47,459 bases of DNA from an uncultured Collinsella sp. Its GTDB lineage: Bacteria; Actinomycetota; Coriobacteriia; Coriobacteriales; Coriobacteriaceae. This document shows positions 23,128-31,491 of this stretch, in pieces. The position numbers and the translations under genes were made by a program. Numbering within the stretch: position 1 is the first letter of the stretch; every line of letters begins with the position of its first letter. The notes beneath the pieces were generated by a model. That model was not told where the DNA came from. It ran no database searches and saw only the letters and a list, made by a program, of their open reading frames with translations. The DNA lies in assembly GCA_905194675.1 (NCBI GenBank), contig CAJJTG010000014.1, positions 1 to 47,459 of the forward strand, written 5' to 3'.

Positions 23128-24915
23128 ATGCCTATGACAGACGAGCTGGACCCCCAGACTCAACAGCATATTGATAATTCCGCAGACACCATTGACGACT
23201 GCGATACTTCCACCAGAAGCGATGGCGGCATTGATGCCGCTGTCGAGGAGGCTCCTGCCGCCGCAGACGAGGCCGCAGACGCAAATGTCGCCGCAGAGCA
23301 AGACAAAGAAGAGCAGCTAGAGCAGCCGGACCCGAGCGATACTGAGCCCAAGGCTGAGAACGCTCCGCAAGCAGCAGGCCCCATCGAGGTGTCTTCGGAA
23401 GAAGAGCTCGACGCCGTCATGGACTCCATGATGGATGCCGTCAAAGCGATGAAAGACGCTGTCGCCGATGCCGATGTCGACGCCGAGGAAGAGGAAGCTG
23501 CCGAGGCCGCCTCGACGTTTGTGCCCGGCGAGACCCCGGTTGCCGACCAGGGCAGCACCATGCCCTCGTTCCTGCAACTCGAGCACCCCACGATCGGCAC
23601 CGACGCGGTCGACCCACACGCAGCGGGCTTTTCCGTGATCGAAGGCGGCACCGGCAATATCGCCGCGCCGCAGGCTACCGATGCGGACGCTGCCGACACC
23701 GCTCGCCCGACCGCCCCGCACTCCCCCGCCGCGAGCCGCGATCTGGGGACCGCCGTCTCGAACACCGCGAACGCCGTGGGCACTTTTATCGCCCAGGGCG
23801 CGTCGGCCATGCGCGAGATGAACGCCGCCAAGAAGGCACTCGCCGATGCCCGCGCCCACCTGTCCGAGCTTGAGCAGCGCATCGCCGACCAGGCAGAGGA
23901 GCTCGAGACGCGCCAGGACATCGCAGGCCGCTACGATCAGATCATCGCCGACCAGCGCCAGGCAATCGCCACGGCACAAAAGACCGCTGCGGCCGCCGAG
24001 ATTGACCGCGACGCCCATGCCGCCAAAGCGACTGAGCTCAAGGGCCAGCTCGAGCAAATGAAGGCAGAGGACGATGCGACCGAGCTCCGCCTGAAGGCTG
24101 CACTCGACGCCGTGGAAGCCCGCGAGGCGAGTTCGCGCGAGACCGGCAACCGCCTGGTTCGTCGCCTTGAGGATTCCAAGCGCATCCGCGACAAAGTGAA
24201 GGCTGAGCGCGATACCGGTGTCGCCGCCGCACGACAAACTGCCGATGCTACGCGCGCACAGCTCGAGACCTTGCGTCGCGAGTATGCCGAGCTGCAGCGC
24301 AACCCTTCGGCAAATCCCGCCAATTACACCGTGCGCACCAGCGAGCTGTCTATGCAAATCTCCGACGCTGCCGACGCCCTCCGCAAGGCCGAGGAAGACA
24401 TTCCGCGCGTGACCGCCGATCTTGAGCATTCACTTGCCGCCGCCGAGCAGGCCGTCGAGCAGGCTCAAGCCCCTATCGCCGACGCAAAACGCGCGCACCA
24501 AGCCGTGACGACCGAAGCCGATGCCGCGCGCGACGAGTTGCAGACGGCGAAGACTGCCGCCGCGACTCGTCAGCGCGAACTGCGCGAGAAGATCGCCGCG
24601 GAGGACAAGGCACGCCGCGACCAGGAGCAGACCATCGCCAACGCCCAAGCAGATGCCGCACATGCACAGTCGATCATCGAACAGGCGACCGAGGTGCACG
24701 ACCACCCAGAGATCACTGAGTCGCTTGCAGGATCCTTGGCCCGAGACAAAGCCGAACACGCCGAAACCGAGCGCGAAGTGGCCCAGCTCGAGGCTACCGA
24801 GGATGACGTACGAGAGCGCACCCGCGACTCACGCATCAAATTCACCGGCGCCATCGTCTGCATCGTCGCCGCAATCCTGGCGATCATCCTAGTCTGGCTG
24901 TTCGCAAGCAAGTAG
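23128..24915 (+). CDS. Large Ala/Glu-rich coiled-coil protein with C-terminal membrane anchor
   Basis: 595 residues; ATG at 23128 after GAGGAGCAC. Residues 1-200 are acidic and Ala-rich (disordered). Residues about 245-570 are long amphipathic helix with heptad-like spacing (SELEQRIADQAEELETRQ, AELQRNPSANPANYTVRT marks a break). The end is a single membrane helix, ITGAIV-type (GAIVCIVAAILAIILVWLF), followed by ASK, so it is tail-anchored with the coiled coil in the cytoplasm, or the reverse. No enzymatic motif is visible. It may organize the envelope or a division-related structure, but this is only a guess from architecture. With the SDR gene it forms the segment between the two composite repeats. 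Confidence 0.75.
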   Translation: MPMTDELDPQTQQHIDNSADTIDDCDTSTRSDGGIDAAVEEAPAAADEAADANVAAEQDKEEQLEQPDPSDTEPKAENAPQAAGPIEVSSEEELDAVMDSMMDAVKAMKDAVADADVDAEEEEAAEAASTFVPGETPVADQGSTMPSFLQLEHPTIGTDAVDPHAAGFSVIEGGTGNIAAPQATDADAADTARPTAPHSPAASRDLGTAVSNTANAVGTFIAQGASAMREMNAAKKALADARAHLSELEQRIADQAEELETRQDIAGRYDQIIADQRQAIATAQKTAAAAEIDRDAHAAKATELKGQLEQMKAEDDATELRLKAALDAVEAREASSRETGNRLVRRLEDSKRIRDKVKAERDTGVAAARQTADATRAQLETLRREYAELQRNPSANPANYTVRTSELSMQISDAADALRKAEEDIPRVTADLEHSLAAAEQAVEQAQAPIADAKRAHQAVTTEADAARDELQTAKTAAATRQRELREKIAAEDKARRDQEQTIANAQADAAHAQSIIEQATEVHDHPEITESLAGSLARDKAEHAETEREVAQLEATEDDVRERTRDSRIKFTGAIVCIVAAILAIILVWLFASK

Positions 24916-24918
24916 TCA

Positions 24919-24962
24919 TTGGGGACGTTCTTAAACGACTAGTCAAACAAGAACGTCCCCAA
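24919..24962 (+). terminator. Hairpin downstream of the coiled-coil gene
   Basis: Arms 24919-24932 and 24949-24962 (TTGGGGACGTTCTT / AAGAACGTCCCCAA) are perfect, starting 3 bp after the stop codon. The motif AACGACTAG occurs in the loop and again just after it. It has no T-run, so termination is only plausible. Confidence 0.55.
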
Positions 24963-24979
24963 CGACTAGCCCAATGACG

Positions 24980-25247
24980 AGAGTGGATAATCTCCCACTT
25001 TGAGCCCCCAAGCAGGCCAAAAACGGGAGATTATCCACTCTCATTCTGCAGGCACTCATTTAAGTACGTCCCCAATGAGTACCTGCCGATGCTTTGGCAA
25101 AGTCAGCGAAAACGCCCCTAAGCGAGCAAGGTGACGTGAAAGAGGAGGGCATTGACCTTCTGGTCATGCCCGACGATTGAACGTCAGATTGCCGCTTAGG
25201 GGCGTTTGCAGCGTCAACTGGTTACGCGGTTCGTAGAACCGCGTAAC
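24980..25247. repeat. Composite structured repeat, copy 2 (modules A, B, C)
   Basis: Same order and orientation as copy 1. A: 24983-24996 / 25025-25038, identical stem, again followed by CACTCAT...ATGAGT with TTTAAGTACGTCCCC in common. B: outer stem 25110-25124 / 25193-25207 has a sequence different from copy 1 but pairs perfectly; the apical ATTGACCTTCTGGTCAT is identical. C: 25221-25232 / 25236-25247, whose last base is also the first base of the queA stop codon complement. Confidence 0.85.
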
Positions 25248-26464
25248 TAACAAATGAGCATCGCGTCGCCAAAGCTGAAGAAGCGATAGCGCTCCTCGAT
25301 AGCAGCGGCGTAGGCATCCATGATCTGGTCGCGGGTGGCCAGCGCGCTCACGAGCATCATGAGCGTAGAGCGCGGCACGTGGAAGTTCGTGATCAGCGCG
25401 TCGACCACGTGATAGGTCGAGCCAGGCATGAGGTAGAGCTGCGTCGTCGCGTTCTCGCGCACCACGATGTCACCGCGGCCGAGCGTGTCGGCGCCGTCCT
25501 CACGGCCTTCAAAATAACGCGCTGTCACGGCCGGATCGGACACCGGGGCATCCGCGTCAAAGGCGCTCTCGAGCGAGCGCACTGCAGTGGTGCCGACGGC
25601 GATCACGCGATGCCCCTCGGCCTTAGCCTTATGCACAGCGTCGACAACCTCCTGCGACACGTGGTAGCGCTCGGTGTGCATCACATGCTGCGTGGGATCG
25701 TCCTCCTCCACCAAACGGAAGGTATCGATGCCCACCTCGAGCTCGACGGCGGCAAACTTCGCGCCCTTGGCCTCAATGGCAGCCATAAGCTCGGGCGTAA
25801 AATGCAGACCCGCCGTAGGAGCGGCAGCCGAGTGCTCCTCCTTCATGGCGTAGACGGTCTGGTACTTCTCGGGATCGCCCTCGTAATCGGTAATGTAAGG
25901 CGGCAGCGGCACGTGGCCGGCAGCATGGATGGCCTCGTCGAGCGTGCGCGGGTCACCGGCGGCATTGCAACCGGCCGGCTCAAAACGCACCAGACGACCG
26001 CCGCGGCTATCGGTGACAAAGTCGATGACCTCGGCCATCAGCACCACGGGAGCCCCCTCGGGCGCATGGGCGCCACCGGCGCGATACTCAATCTGAGCAC
26101 CGGGCTTCAGGCGCTTGCCCGGCTTGACCAGGCACTCCCAAACGTGACCCAGCGGGTCAACATCCTCGCGGCGCTTGAGCAGCAGCGTCTCGACCACACC
26201 GCCCGAGCCAGCCTTGCGACCGATAAGACGGGCCGGCATCACGCGCGTCTGGTTGATGACGAGCACATCGCCCGGCTCCATATAGTCGATGATGTCGCGG
26301 AAGATGCGGTGCTCAACGGTACCGCCATGCTCTAGCGGCGTTCCTGTCTCGGAGCCTTTGCGATCAACCACCAGCAGGCGGCAGGAGTCGCGCGGCTCGG
26401 CAGGAGCCTGGGCAATCAGTTCCTCAGGAAGGTTGTAGTCAAAATCATCGGTACGCATAGACAC
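25247..26464 (-). CDS. queA: S-adenosylmethionine:tRNA ribosyltransferase-isomerase
   Basis: 405 residues (typical 340-360, with some longer loops). A GTG start at 26464 is chosen because AAGGAG lies 8 bp upstream; the ATG two codons on is the alternative. Family motifs: DFDYNLPEELIAQAPAEPRDS at the N-terminus (in parts), VINQTRVMPARLIGRK, APTAGLHFTPELM, and TNFHVPRSTLMMLVSAL near the end. It converts preQ1-tRNA to epoxyqueuosine-tRNA using the ribosyl part of SAM. It lies 64 bp downstream of queH on the same strand. Confidence 0.97.
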   Translation of the reverse strand: MSMRTDDFDYNLPEELIAQAPAEPRDSCRLLVVDRKGSETGTPLEHGGTVEHRIFRDIIDYMEPGDVLVINQTRVMPARLIGRKAGSGGVVETLLLKRREDVDPLGHVWECLVKPGKRLKPGAQIEYRAGGAHAPEGAPVVLMAEVIDFVTDSRGGRLVRFEPAGCNAAGDPRTLDEAIHAAGHVPLPPYITDYEGDPEKYQTVYAMKEEHSAAAPTAGLHFTPELMAAIEAKGAKFAAVELEVGIDTFRLVEEDDPTQHVMHTERYHVSQEVVDAVHKAKAEGHRVIAVGTTAVRSLESAFDADAPVSDPAVTARYFEGREDGADTLGRGDIVVRENATTQLYLMPGSTYHVVDALITNFHVPRSTLMMLVSALATRDQIMDAYAAAIEERYRFFSFGDAMLIC

Positions 26465-26528
26465 GTCGGATACTCCTTATATAGCTAAAGTCCGCTCTAC
26501 ATCCTAGCAGGCTGACGTCCCAAACGAA

Positions 26529-27104
26529 CTACTTTTTGGCGGCTTTGCGCTCGTCGCGGATGCGGGCGCGGTCCATGGCCGCCTCGACAGCCGAGAAGCG
26601 GCAACCACAGTAGTTCTGCCGATACATGCCAAGCTCGCGCGAACGACGTGTCGCCTCGGGGTAATACGGGCGAAAATCGCGAATCACCGGGGTGAGACCG
26701 CGGGCGACAGCCAGACGCTCCAAAACATCATTGCAGGTATCGAACAGCTGATACGGCGAGACGGCGAGCGTCGTGCCCACAAACTCAAACCCGCGCTCCT
26801 GGGCCACGCGGCACGCCTCGGCCAAGCGCAGGGCATAGCACGCGCGACAGCGACGGGGTCGATCGGCGCCCAGCGGGGCCACGCCGGCCTCCCAGCGCTC
26901 GCGGTCCTCCCCCGCTTCGATGAGCTCGATGTCGCCATCGGCACACCACCGGCGTAGCTCGTCCAAGCGGCGCTGCCATTCATCGCGCGGCTGAATATTG
27001 GGGTTGGTCCAGCAAATCGTGGGTTCAAACCCCTCTTCGCGCAGCAAGCGAACCGGCTCAAGTGAGCACGGCGCACAGCAAGCGTGCAACAACAACGGCC
27101 TCAT
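26529..27104 (-). CDS. queH: Epoxyqueuosine reductase QueH
   Basis: 191 residues, starting MRPLLLHACC at 27104, 6 bp after GAGGAG; the ATG at 27110 abuts that site and is less likely. Cysteine motifs for the iron-sulfur and iron centre: HACCAPCS (residues 7-14), RCRACYAL (about 84-91) and NYCGCRFS near the C-terminus. This is the QueH (DUF208) type, which replaces the unrelated QueG in many bacteria and performs the last step to queuosine. It is preceded by a DUF3267 gene at a spacing of 10 bp and followed by queA. Confidence 0.94.
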   Translation of the reverse strand: MRPLLLHACCAPCSLEPVRLLREEGFEPTICWTNPNIQPRDEWQRRLDELRRWCADGDIELIEAGEDRERWEAGVAPLGADRPRRCRACYALRLAEACRVAQERGFEFVGTTLAVSPYQLFDTCNDVLERLAVARGLTPVIRDFRPYYPEATRRSRELGMYRQNYCGCRFSAVEAAMDRARIRDERKAAKK

Positions 27105-27114
27105 CAACATCTCC

Positions 27115-27681
27115 TCACCCGAAAAAGCGCACGCCAAAGGACGTATCCTCGCAGGCGACAATGCGGCGGTCGCGCAGGATGGTCCGCACGTAATACCAAT
27201 CGCCCACGCAGCCCGACAAGTGCAGACCAGCCGCCAGGTAGCACAGCAGCGGATAGCCCGAGAACGCAAACCCCAGGGCAAACGCCACCGTCAAAACAAC
27301 CGTCGGCGCCAGGCAAACCGCCATGTACCGCCGACGCGAATACACGACGCCCTCGGCGCAGGCATAGATCATCGCCGTCTCACGATTCGCGCCAAAGGTC
27401 ACATGCGCGCCCGCAGGCGCCAGCAGCTTAAAAAACACCGCATGCACCAGCTCGTGCACGGCAAACGACGCTGCAGAAACCGCAGCCACACCGACCATCC
27501 AGCCCACGACGGTGGTCCAGCCGCCCGCCTCAGCCGCGTCCAAGTCCGCAGGCCCGCCCAACAGCATAAACACCGGCACCAGGCACACGGCAAACACCGC
27601 GATCACGGCCATCCCCCACACGAAGCAAGCGTGCAGAAAAACCTCGTCCTCAAACGCATGTATGTTGGAAATCTCATTCAT
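27115..27681 (-). CDS. DUF3267-type membrane zincin (putative metalloprotease)
   Basis: 188 residues with about four membrane helices: at about 20-42, 58-75, 118-138 and 140-158. The motif HELVHAVFFKLL (HExxH, about residue 75) lies at the end of the second helix, and a later GD (CVGDWYYV) could give the third zinc ligand, as in the DUF3267 family of membrane-embedded zincins. Its start has only a weak ribosome binding site. It lies 10 bp before queH and is probably co-transcribed with queH-queA. Why a membrane peptidase heads a tRNA-modification operon is unclear. Confidence 0.75.
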   Translation of the reverse strand: MNEISNIHAFEDEVFLHACFVWGMAVIAVFAVCLVPVFMLLGGPADLDAAEAGGWTTVVGWMVGVAAVSAASFAVHELVHAVFFKLLAPAGAHVTFGANRETAMIYACAEGVVYSRRRYMAVCLAPTVVLTVAFALGFAFSGYPLLCYLAAGLHLSGCVGDWYYVRTILRDRRIVACEDTSFGVRFFG

Positions 27682-27814
27682 AGCATCTTAGGATAGCGCC
27701 CCTGCCACGCACCCGCCCGCATGTGCGATAATGTCGAACGATATGCACGAATTGACCACCGCGCCGCCGAACCCCGTGCCCGGCCGCGCTCTTACCTATA
27801 TGCGAAGGAGTCCC

Positions 27815-29965
27815 ATGGCATCCAAATACTCCATGAACGACCGTCCCAGCTGGCCGCGCCGCGCCATCGTTACCGCCGGCGAGCCCTACGGCAACAAGGG
27901 TCTGCACTTTGGCCACGTCGGCGGCGTCTTTGTCCCGGCCGACTTCTTCGCCCGCTTCCTGCGCGACCGCCTGGGCCGCGAAAACGTCATCTTCACCTCG
28001 GGCACCGACTGCTACGGTTCGCCCATCATGGAGAGCTACCGCAAGCTCAAGGAGAACGAGGGCTACGACAAGTCCATCGGCGAGTATGTCGAGTCCAATC
28101 ACTCCCGCCAGGCCGCGACCCTCAACAACTACAACATCAGCTGCGACATCTACGGCGGCTCGGGCCTTGAGCCGGCGGCCCAGATCCACAACGAGGTGAC
28201 TGCCGAGATTATCGAGCGCCTGCACGAGCAGGGCACCATCTCCAAGCGCTCCACGCTGCAGTTCTACGATGCCAAGGCCGGCACGTTCCTCAACGGCCGC
28301 CAGGTCATCGGCCGCTGCCCCATCCAGGGCTGCAAGTCCGAGAAGGCTTATGCCGACGAGTGCGATCTGGGCCACCAGTTTGAGCCCGAGGAGCTCATCG
28401 CGCCCAAGAGCCAGCTCACCGGCGAGGTGCCCGAGCTGCGCCCGGTCGACAATCTCTACTTTGACCTGCCGGCCTACCTCGACTTTATGAAGACCTACAC
28501 CGCCAAGCTCGCCCAGAACCCGCAGGTTCGCTCCGTGGTCTCCAAGACCATGGAGGAGTGGCTGCTGCCGGCTCAGCTCTACATCCAGAACAAGTTCCGC
28601 GAGGCCTTCGATGCCGTCGAGGACCAGCTCCCCGAGCACACCGTGCTGGAGCCCGAGGGCAACAAGAGCAGCTTTACCGTCACCTTCCCCAGCTGGAAGG
28701 AGCGCGACGACGCCCACGCGGTGCTCGCCAACGGTGGCGTGCGCTTCCGCAGCGGCAAGGCACTCGTGCCCTTCCGCATCACCGGCAACATCGACTGGGG
28801 CGTTCCGGTGCCCGAGGTCGATGGCGTCTCCGACGTCACCTGCTGGTGCTGGCCCGAGAGCCTGTGGGCGCCCATCAGCTATACGCGTACCGTGCTCGCG
28901 CGCGATGCCAAGGCCGCCGGCGTGACCGAGGGCGTCGCCGCCCAGGATGCCGCCCTCATGGGCGAGCCCGCCGCCGACTCCACGCAGGTGCCCGCACCCA
29001 CCTACCAGCACAGCTCGCTCGACTGGCGCGACTGGTGGTGCTCTGACGACGCTCAGATTTACCAGTTCATCGGTCAGGACAACATCTATTTCTACTGCAT
29101 CGCGCAGACCGCCATGTGGGAGGCCCTGGGCTGGGACCTCACGCAGAGCACCGTCAGCGCCTGCTACCACCTGCTCTACATGGGCAAAAAGGCCAGCTCG
29201 TCCTCGCAGACGCCTCCCCCGCCGGCAGACGACCTGCTCAACCACTACACCTGCGAGCAGATGCGCGCGCACTGGCTGTCGCTCGGCCTATCCGAAAAGC
29301 CGGTGAGCTTTAGCCCCAAGGCATACGACACGCGTGTGACCGGCAAGGACAAGGACGGCAACGAGGTACGCGCCTGCGACGACAAGCGCGTTATCGACCC
29401 GGCCCTTAAGGAGAGCGCGCTGCTGACCGGCGTGTTCAACCGTCTGGCCCGCAGCTGCTTCTACGGCGTCGCCGTCAAGGAAGGCGACGAGAGCCCCTAC
29501 CGCAACGGCTGCATCCCCGCCGGTGCCGCTTCTGACACCGTGGTCGAAGCCGCCCAGCAGGCAGCCCTCGCCTTTGAGCAGGCCATGTACAAGTTCGAGA
29601 CGCACCGCGCGCTTGCCGTGTGCGACGACTACCTGCGCGCCGCCAACAAGCGCTGGAGCGACGCTTCCAAGGCCGCCAACAAGCTCGAGGGTAACGAGGC
29701 AAACGCCGCGATGACGCAGGCCCTTGTCGACGCCTTTACCGAGCTGCGCGTGGCGACCGTCCTGATGCACGGTATTGTGCCGGCCGGCTGCGAGCTCATC
29801 TGCGAGTACTTCGACGTCGACCCGGTCGCTTTCTTTAGCTGGGATAACATCTTTGCCTCCACGGACGAGTTCGTGGAGATCCTGGGCGAGAAGCCCGGCG
29901 AGCACCGCGTGAAGCCGCTGCCCCCGCGCTTCGACTTCTTTAGCAAGCACGAGAGCCAGTACTAA
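27815..29965 (+). CDS. Divergent methionyl-tRNA-synthetase-like class I aminoacyl-tRNA synthetase
   Basis: 716 residues from the ATG at 27815, which follows GCGAAGGAGTCCC. MetRS-like landmarks: AGEPYGNKGLHFGHVGG (HIGH signature as HFGH), FTSGTDCYGSPI, a zinc knuckle with CPIQGC...C-x3-H, PEELIAPKSQLTG, NIDWGVPVP and FIGQDNIYFYCIAQ. The KMSKS loop reads GKKASSSSQTPPP, so the second Lys is lost and the region is unusual. The C-terminal helical part (about 540-700) corresponds to the anticodon-binding domain; no C-terminal tRNA-binding (EMAP-like) domain is present. It may be the housekeeping MetRS of this lineage or a paralogue with altered function. It is co-transcribed with the RNA methyltransferase gene 36 bp downstream. 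Confidence 0.8.
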   Translation: MASKYSMNDRPSWPRRAIVTAGEPYGNKGLHFGHVGGVFVPADFFARFLRDRLGRENVIFTSGTDCYGSPIMESYRKLKENEGYDKSIGEYVESNHSRQAATLNNYNISCDIYGGSGLEPAAQIHNEVTAEIIERLHEQGTISKRSTLQFYDAKAGTFLNGRQVIGRCPIQGCKSEKAYADECDLGHQFEPEELIAPKSQLTGEVPELRPVDNLYFDLPAYLDFMKTYTAKLAQNPQVRSVVSKTMEEWLLPAQLYIQNKFREAFDAVEDQLPEHTVLEPEGNKSSFTVTFPSWKERDDAHAVLANGGVRFRSGKALVPFRITGNIDWGVPVPEVDGVSDVTCWCWPESLWAPISYTRTVLARDAKAAGVTEGVAAQDAALMGEPAADSTQVPAPTYQHSSLDWRDWWCSDDAQIYQFIGQDNIYFYCIAQTAMWEALGWDLTQSTVSACYHLLYMGKKASSSSQTPPPPADDLLNHYTCEQMRAHWLSLGLSEKPVSFSPKAYDTRVTGKDKDGNEVRACDDKRVIDPALKESALLTGVFNRLARSCFYGVAVKEGDESPYRNGCIPAGAASDTVVEAAQQAALAFEQAMYKFETHRALAVCDDYLRAANKRWSDASKAANKLEGNEANAAMTQALVDAFTELRVATVLMHGIVPAGCELICEYFDVDPVAFFSWDNIFASTDEFVEILGEKPGEHRVKPLPPRFDFFSKHESQY

Positions 29966-30001
29966 ACACTCGACATGTAATGGAATGGGAAGGAAAGACG
30001 G

Positions 30002-31105
30002 ATGTCCAAGCCGCGTCGTCGTAAGCAGAAAAAGCAGGTCAAGGCCGAGCTCAAGCTCAGGCAGTTTGCCGCCACCGAGCTTTCCGACCAGCTTGCCGCC
30101 CTTCCCTGCGCCGCCGACCTGCCGCGCTTTATGGTCGACACGGTCGCCGGCGCCTATGCGCCCGCCGATGCCGAGCTTATGATCGAGGGCTTCGGCGCCG
30201 CGGCCACACGCCCGGTCACGCTGCGCGCCAACACGCTCAAGGCAACCGCCGAGGACATCGCCGCGGCGCTCGATGCCGCCGGCATCGCCCACCGCCCCGT
30301 CGCATGGTACCCGGACGCTTCCATCCTGCCCGAGGCCCAGGTTTCCGACCTGTGGGACCTCGACATCTACCGCGACGGCAAGATCTACTTGCAAAGTCTG
30401 TCGTCCATGATGCCGCCGTTGGTCTTGGGCGCCCAGGCCGGCGAGGACATCCTGGACATGTGCGCGGCCCCCGGCGGCAAGACGACGCAGATCGCCGCCC
30501 TCACCCAGGGCCAGGCACACCTCACCGCCTGCGAGATGAGCATTCCCCGCGCCGAGAAGCTCGAAGCCAACCTCCACCGCCAAGGCGCAAAAAACGTGCC
30601 CGTCATGCGCATCGACGCACGCGAGCTCGACGAGTTCTTCCGCTTTGACCGTATCCTGCTCGACGCTCCCTGCACCGGCACGGGCACAGTCGTCAGCGGC
30701 AACGAGAAGAGCCTGCGCGGCCTCACCGAGCAGTTGCTGAGCAGGTGCGCCCGCTCGCAGCGAGCACTTCTGGACCGCGCCATGGGAGCCCTCAAACCGG
30801 GCGGCACGCTCGTCTATTCGACTTGTTCGATCTTGCCGCAGGAAAACGAGGACGCCCTGCAAGAGGCCCTCGACAAGCACATGGACTGCGAGCTTATCCC
30901 CCTCGATGGCACGCCGAGCGAAAGTGAGGCACGCCGCGCCCAGGAAGCTGGTGAGGAGCCGCGCATCGAGTCCAACGCCCTGACCGAAGCCATTGCCGCG
31001 GGTCAGGTATCGGCCATCGCCAACGGCCTGCCCGGCACGCTCACCATTCCGCCCAGCCGCGACTTTGAGGGCTTCTACATTGCCCTGATCCGAAAACGCA
31101 GTTAG
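30002..31105 (+). CDS. NOL1/NOP2/Sun-family RNA (cytosine-C5) methyltransferase
   Basis: 367 residues; ATG after AAGGAAAGACGG. The N-terminus is basic (KPRRRKQKKQVK). SAM-binding motif I is DMCAAPGGKTTQ, motif IV is DAPCTGTGT with the releasing Cys, and motif VI STCSILPQENE has the catalytic Cys, together diagnostic for m5C RNA methyltransferases such as RsmB/RsmF. The target is probably a 16S rRNA or tRNA cytosine; which one cannot be told. A short extra C-terminal part (about 290-367) ends in GFYIALIRK, typical of the family. Confidence 0.92.
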   Translation: MSKPRRRKQKKQVKAELKLRQFAATELSDQLAALPCAADLPRFMVDTVAGAYAPADAELMIEGFGAAATRPVTLRANTLKATAEDIAAALDAAGIAHRPVAWYPDASILPEAQVSDLWDLDIYRDGKIYLQSLSSMMPPLVLGAQAGEDILDMCAAPGGKTTQIAALTQGQAHLTACEMSIPRAEKLEANLHRQGAKNVPVMRIDARELDEFFRFDRILLDAPCTGTGTVVSGNEKSLRGLTEQLLSRCARSQRALLDRAMGALKPGGTLVYSTCSILPQENEDALQEALDKHMDCELIPLDGTPSESEARRAQEAGEEPRIESNALTEAIAAGQVSAIANGLPGTLTIPPSRDFEGFYIALIRKRS

Positions 31106-31143
31106 CGCACGGATCCAAAACTCAACAAGCTATCTCCGTGCGC
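31105..31143. terminator. Convergent terminator-like hairpin
   Basis: GCGCACGGA at 31105-31113 pairs with TCCGTGCGC at 31135-31143, followed by GTTTGCC on the plus strand. It starts at the methyltransferase stop codon and covers the 3' end of the small membrane-protein gene on the other strand. Confidence 0.5.
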
Positions 31144-31300
31144 GTTTGCCCTGCTGGTCGCGATGCTGTTTAAGCATCGTGCGCTCCTTGCGTTCGGCCC
31201 TTTTGCCCTTAATGGCCGTGACCACAAAGTAGATGACCGCGGCGGCAACAATTGCGCCCACACACAGGCCAATCGAGCCAAACATTGCTGTCAATTCCAT
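31130..31300 (-). CDS. Small single-pass membrane protein, 56 residues
   Basis: Read on the minus strand from the ATG at 31300 to TAG at 31130. It follows GAGAGGTGACGCGGT. The protein is MELTAMFGSIGLCVGAIV... with a hydrophobic segment at about residues 7-28 (ends VVTAIK), then a strongly basic tail (KGKRAERKERTMLKQHRDQQ...KRARR). This one-helix, positive-inside design is common for small membrane proteins. It faces the methyltransferase gene end to end. It is below usual gene-calling length and has no assigned function. Confidence 0.65.
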   Translation of the reverse strand: MELTAMFGSIGLCVGAIVAAAVIYFVVTAIKGKRAERKERTMLKQHRDQQGKRARR

Positions 31301-31491
31301 ACCGCGTCACCTCTCTTTTAAACGGGACTTTCAAGATAGCACCTCGATCCCCGCCACCACAGCTCCTTCACGTTCGCCGGCCCTTCGGTCTAACGAATTG
31401 CGTGGCGGGGAAAAATCAACTCGTCAAACGATTTAGCATTCGCAATTCCGGCTGCATCGCGCCGGCCGTCATCGCATAGAATCGAGCTTCC

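Noticed and set aside
21729..25247. Classical transposon around SDR and coiled-coil genes
   Set aside because: No transposase or terminal inverted repeats; only direct composite repeats, so recombination or duplication is the safer description.
27674..29272. 532-residue open frame on the minus strand
   Set aside because: Antisense to the MetRS-like gene, low-complexity Leu/Gly/Val/Ala; the plus-strand gene has clear family motifs.
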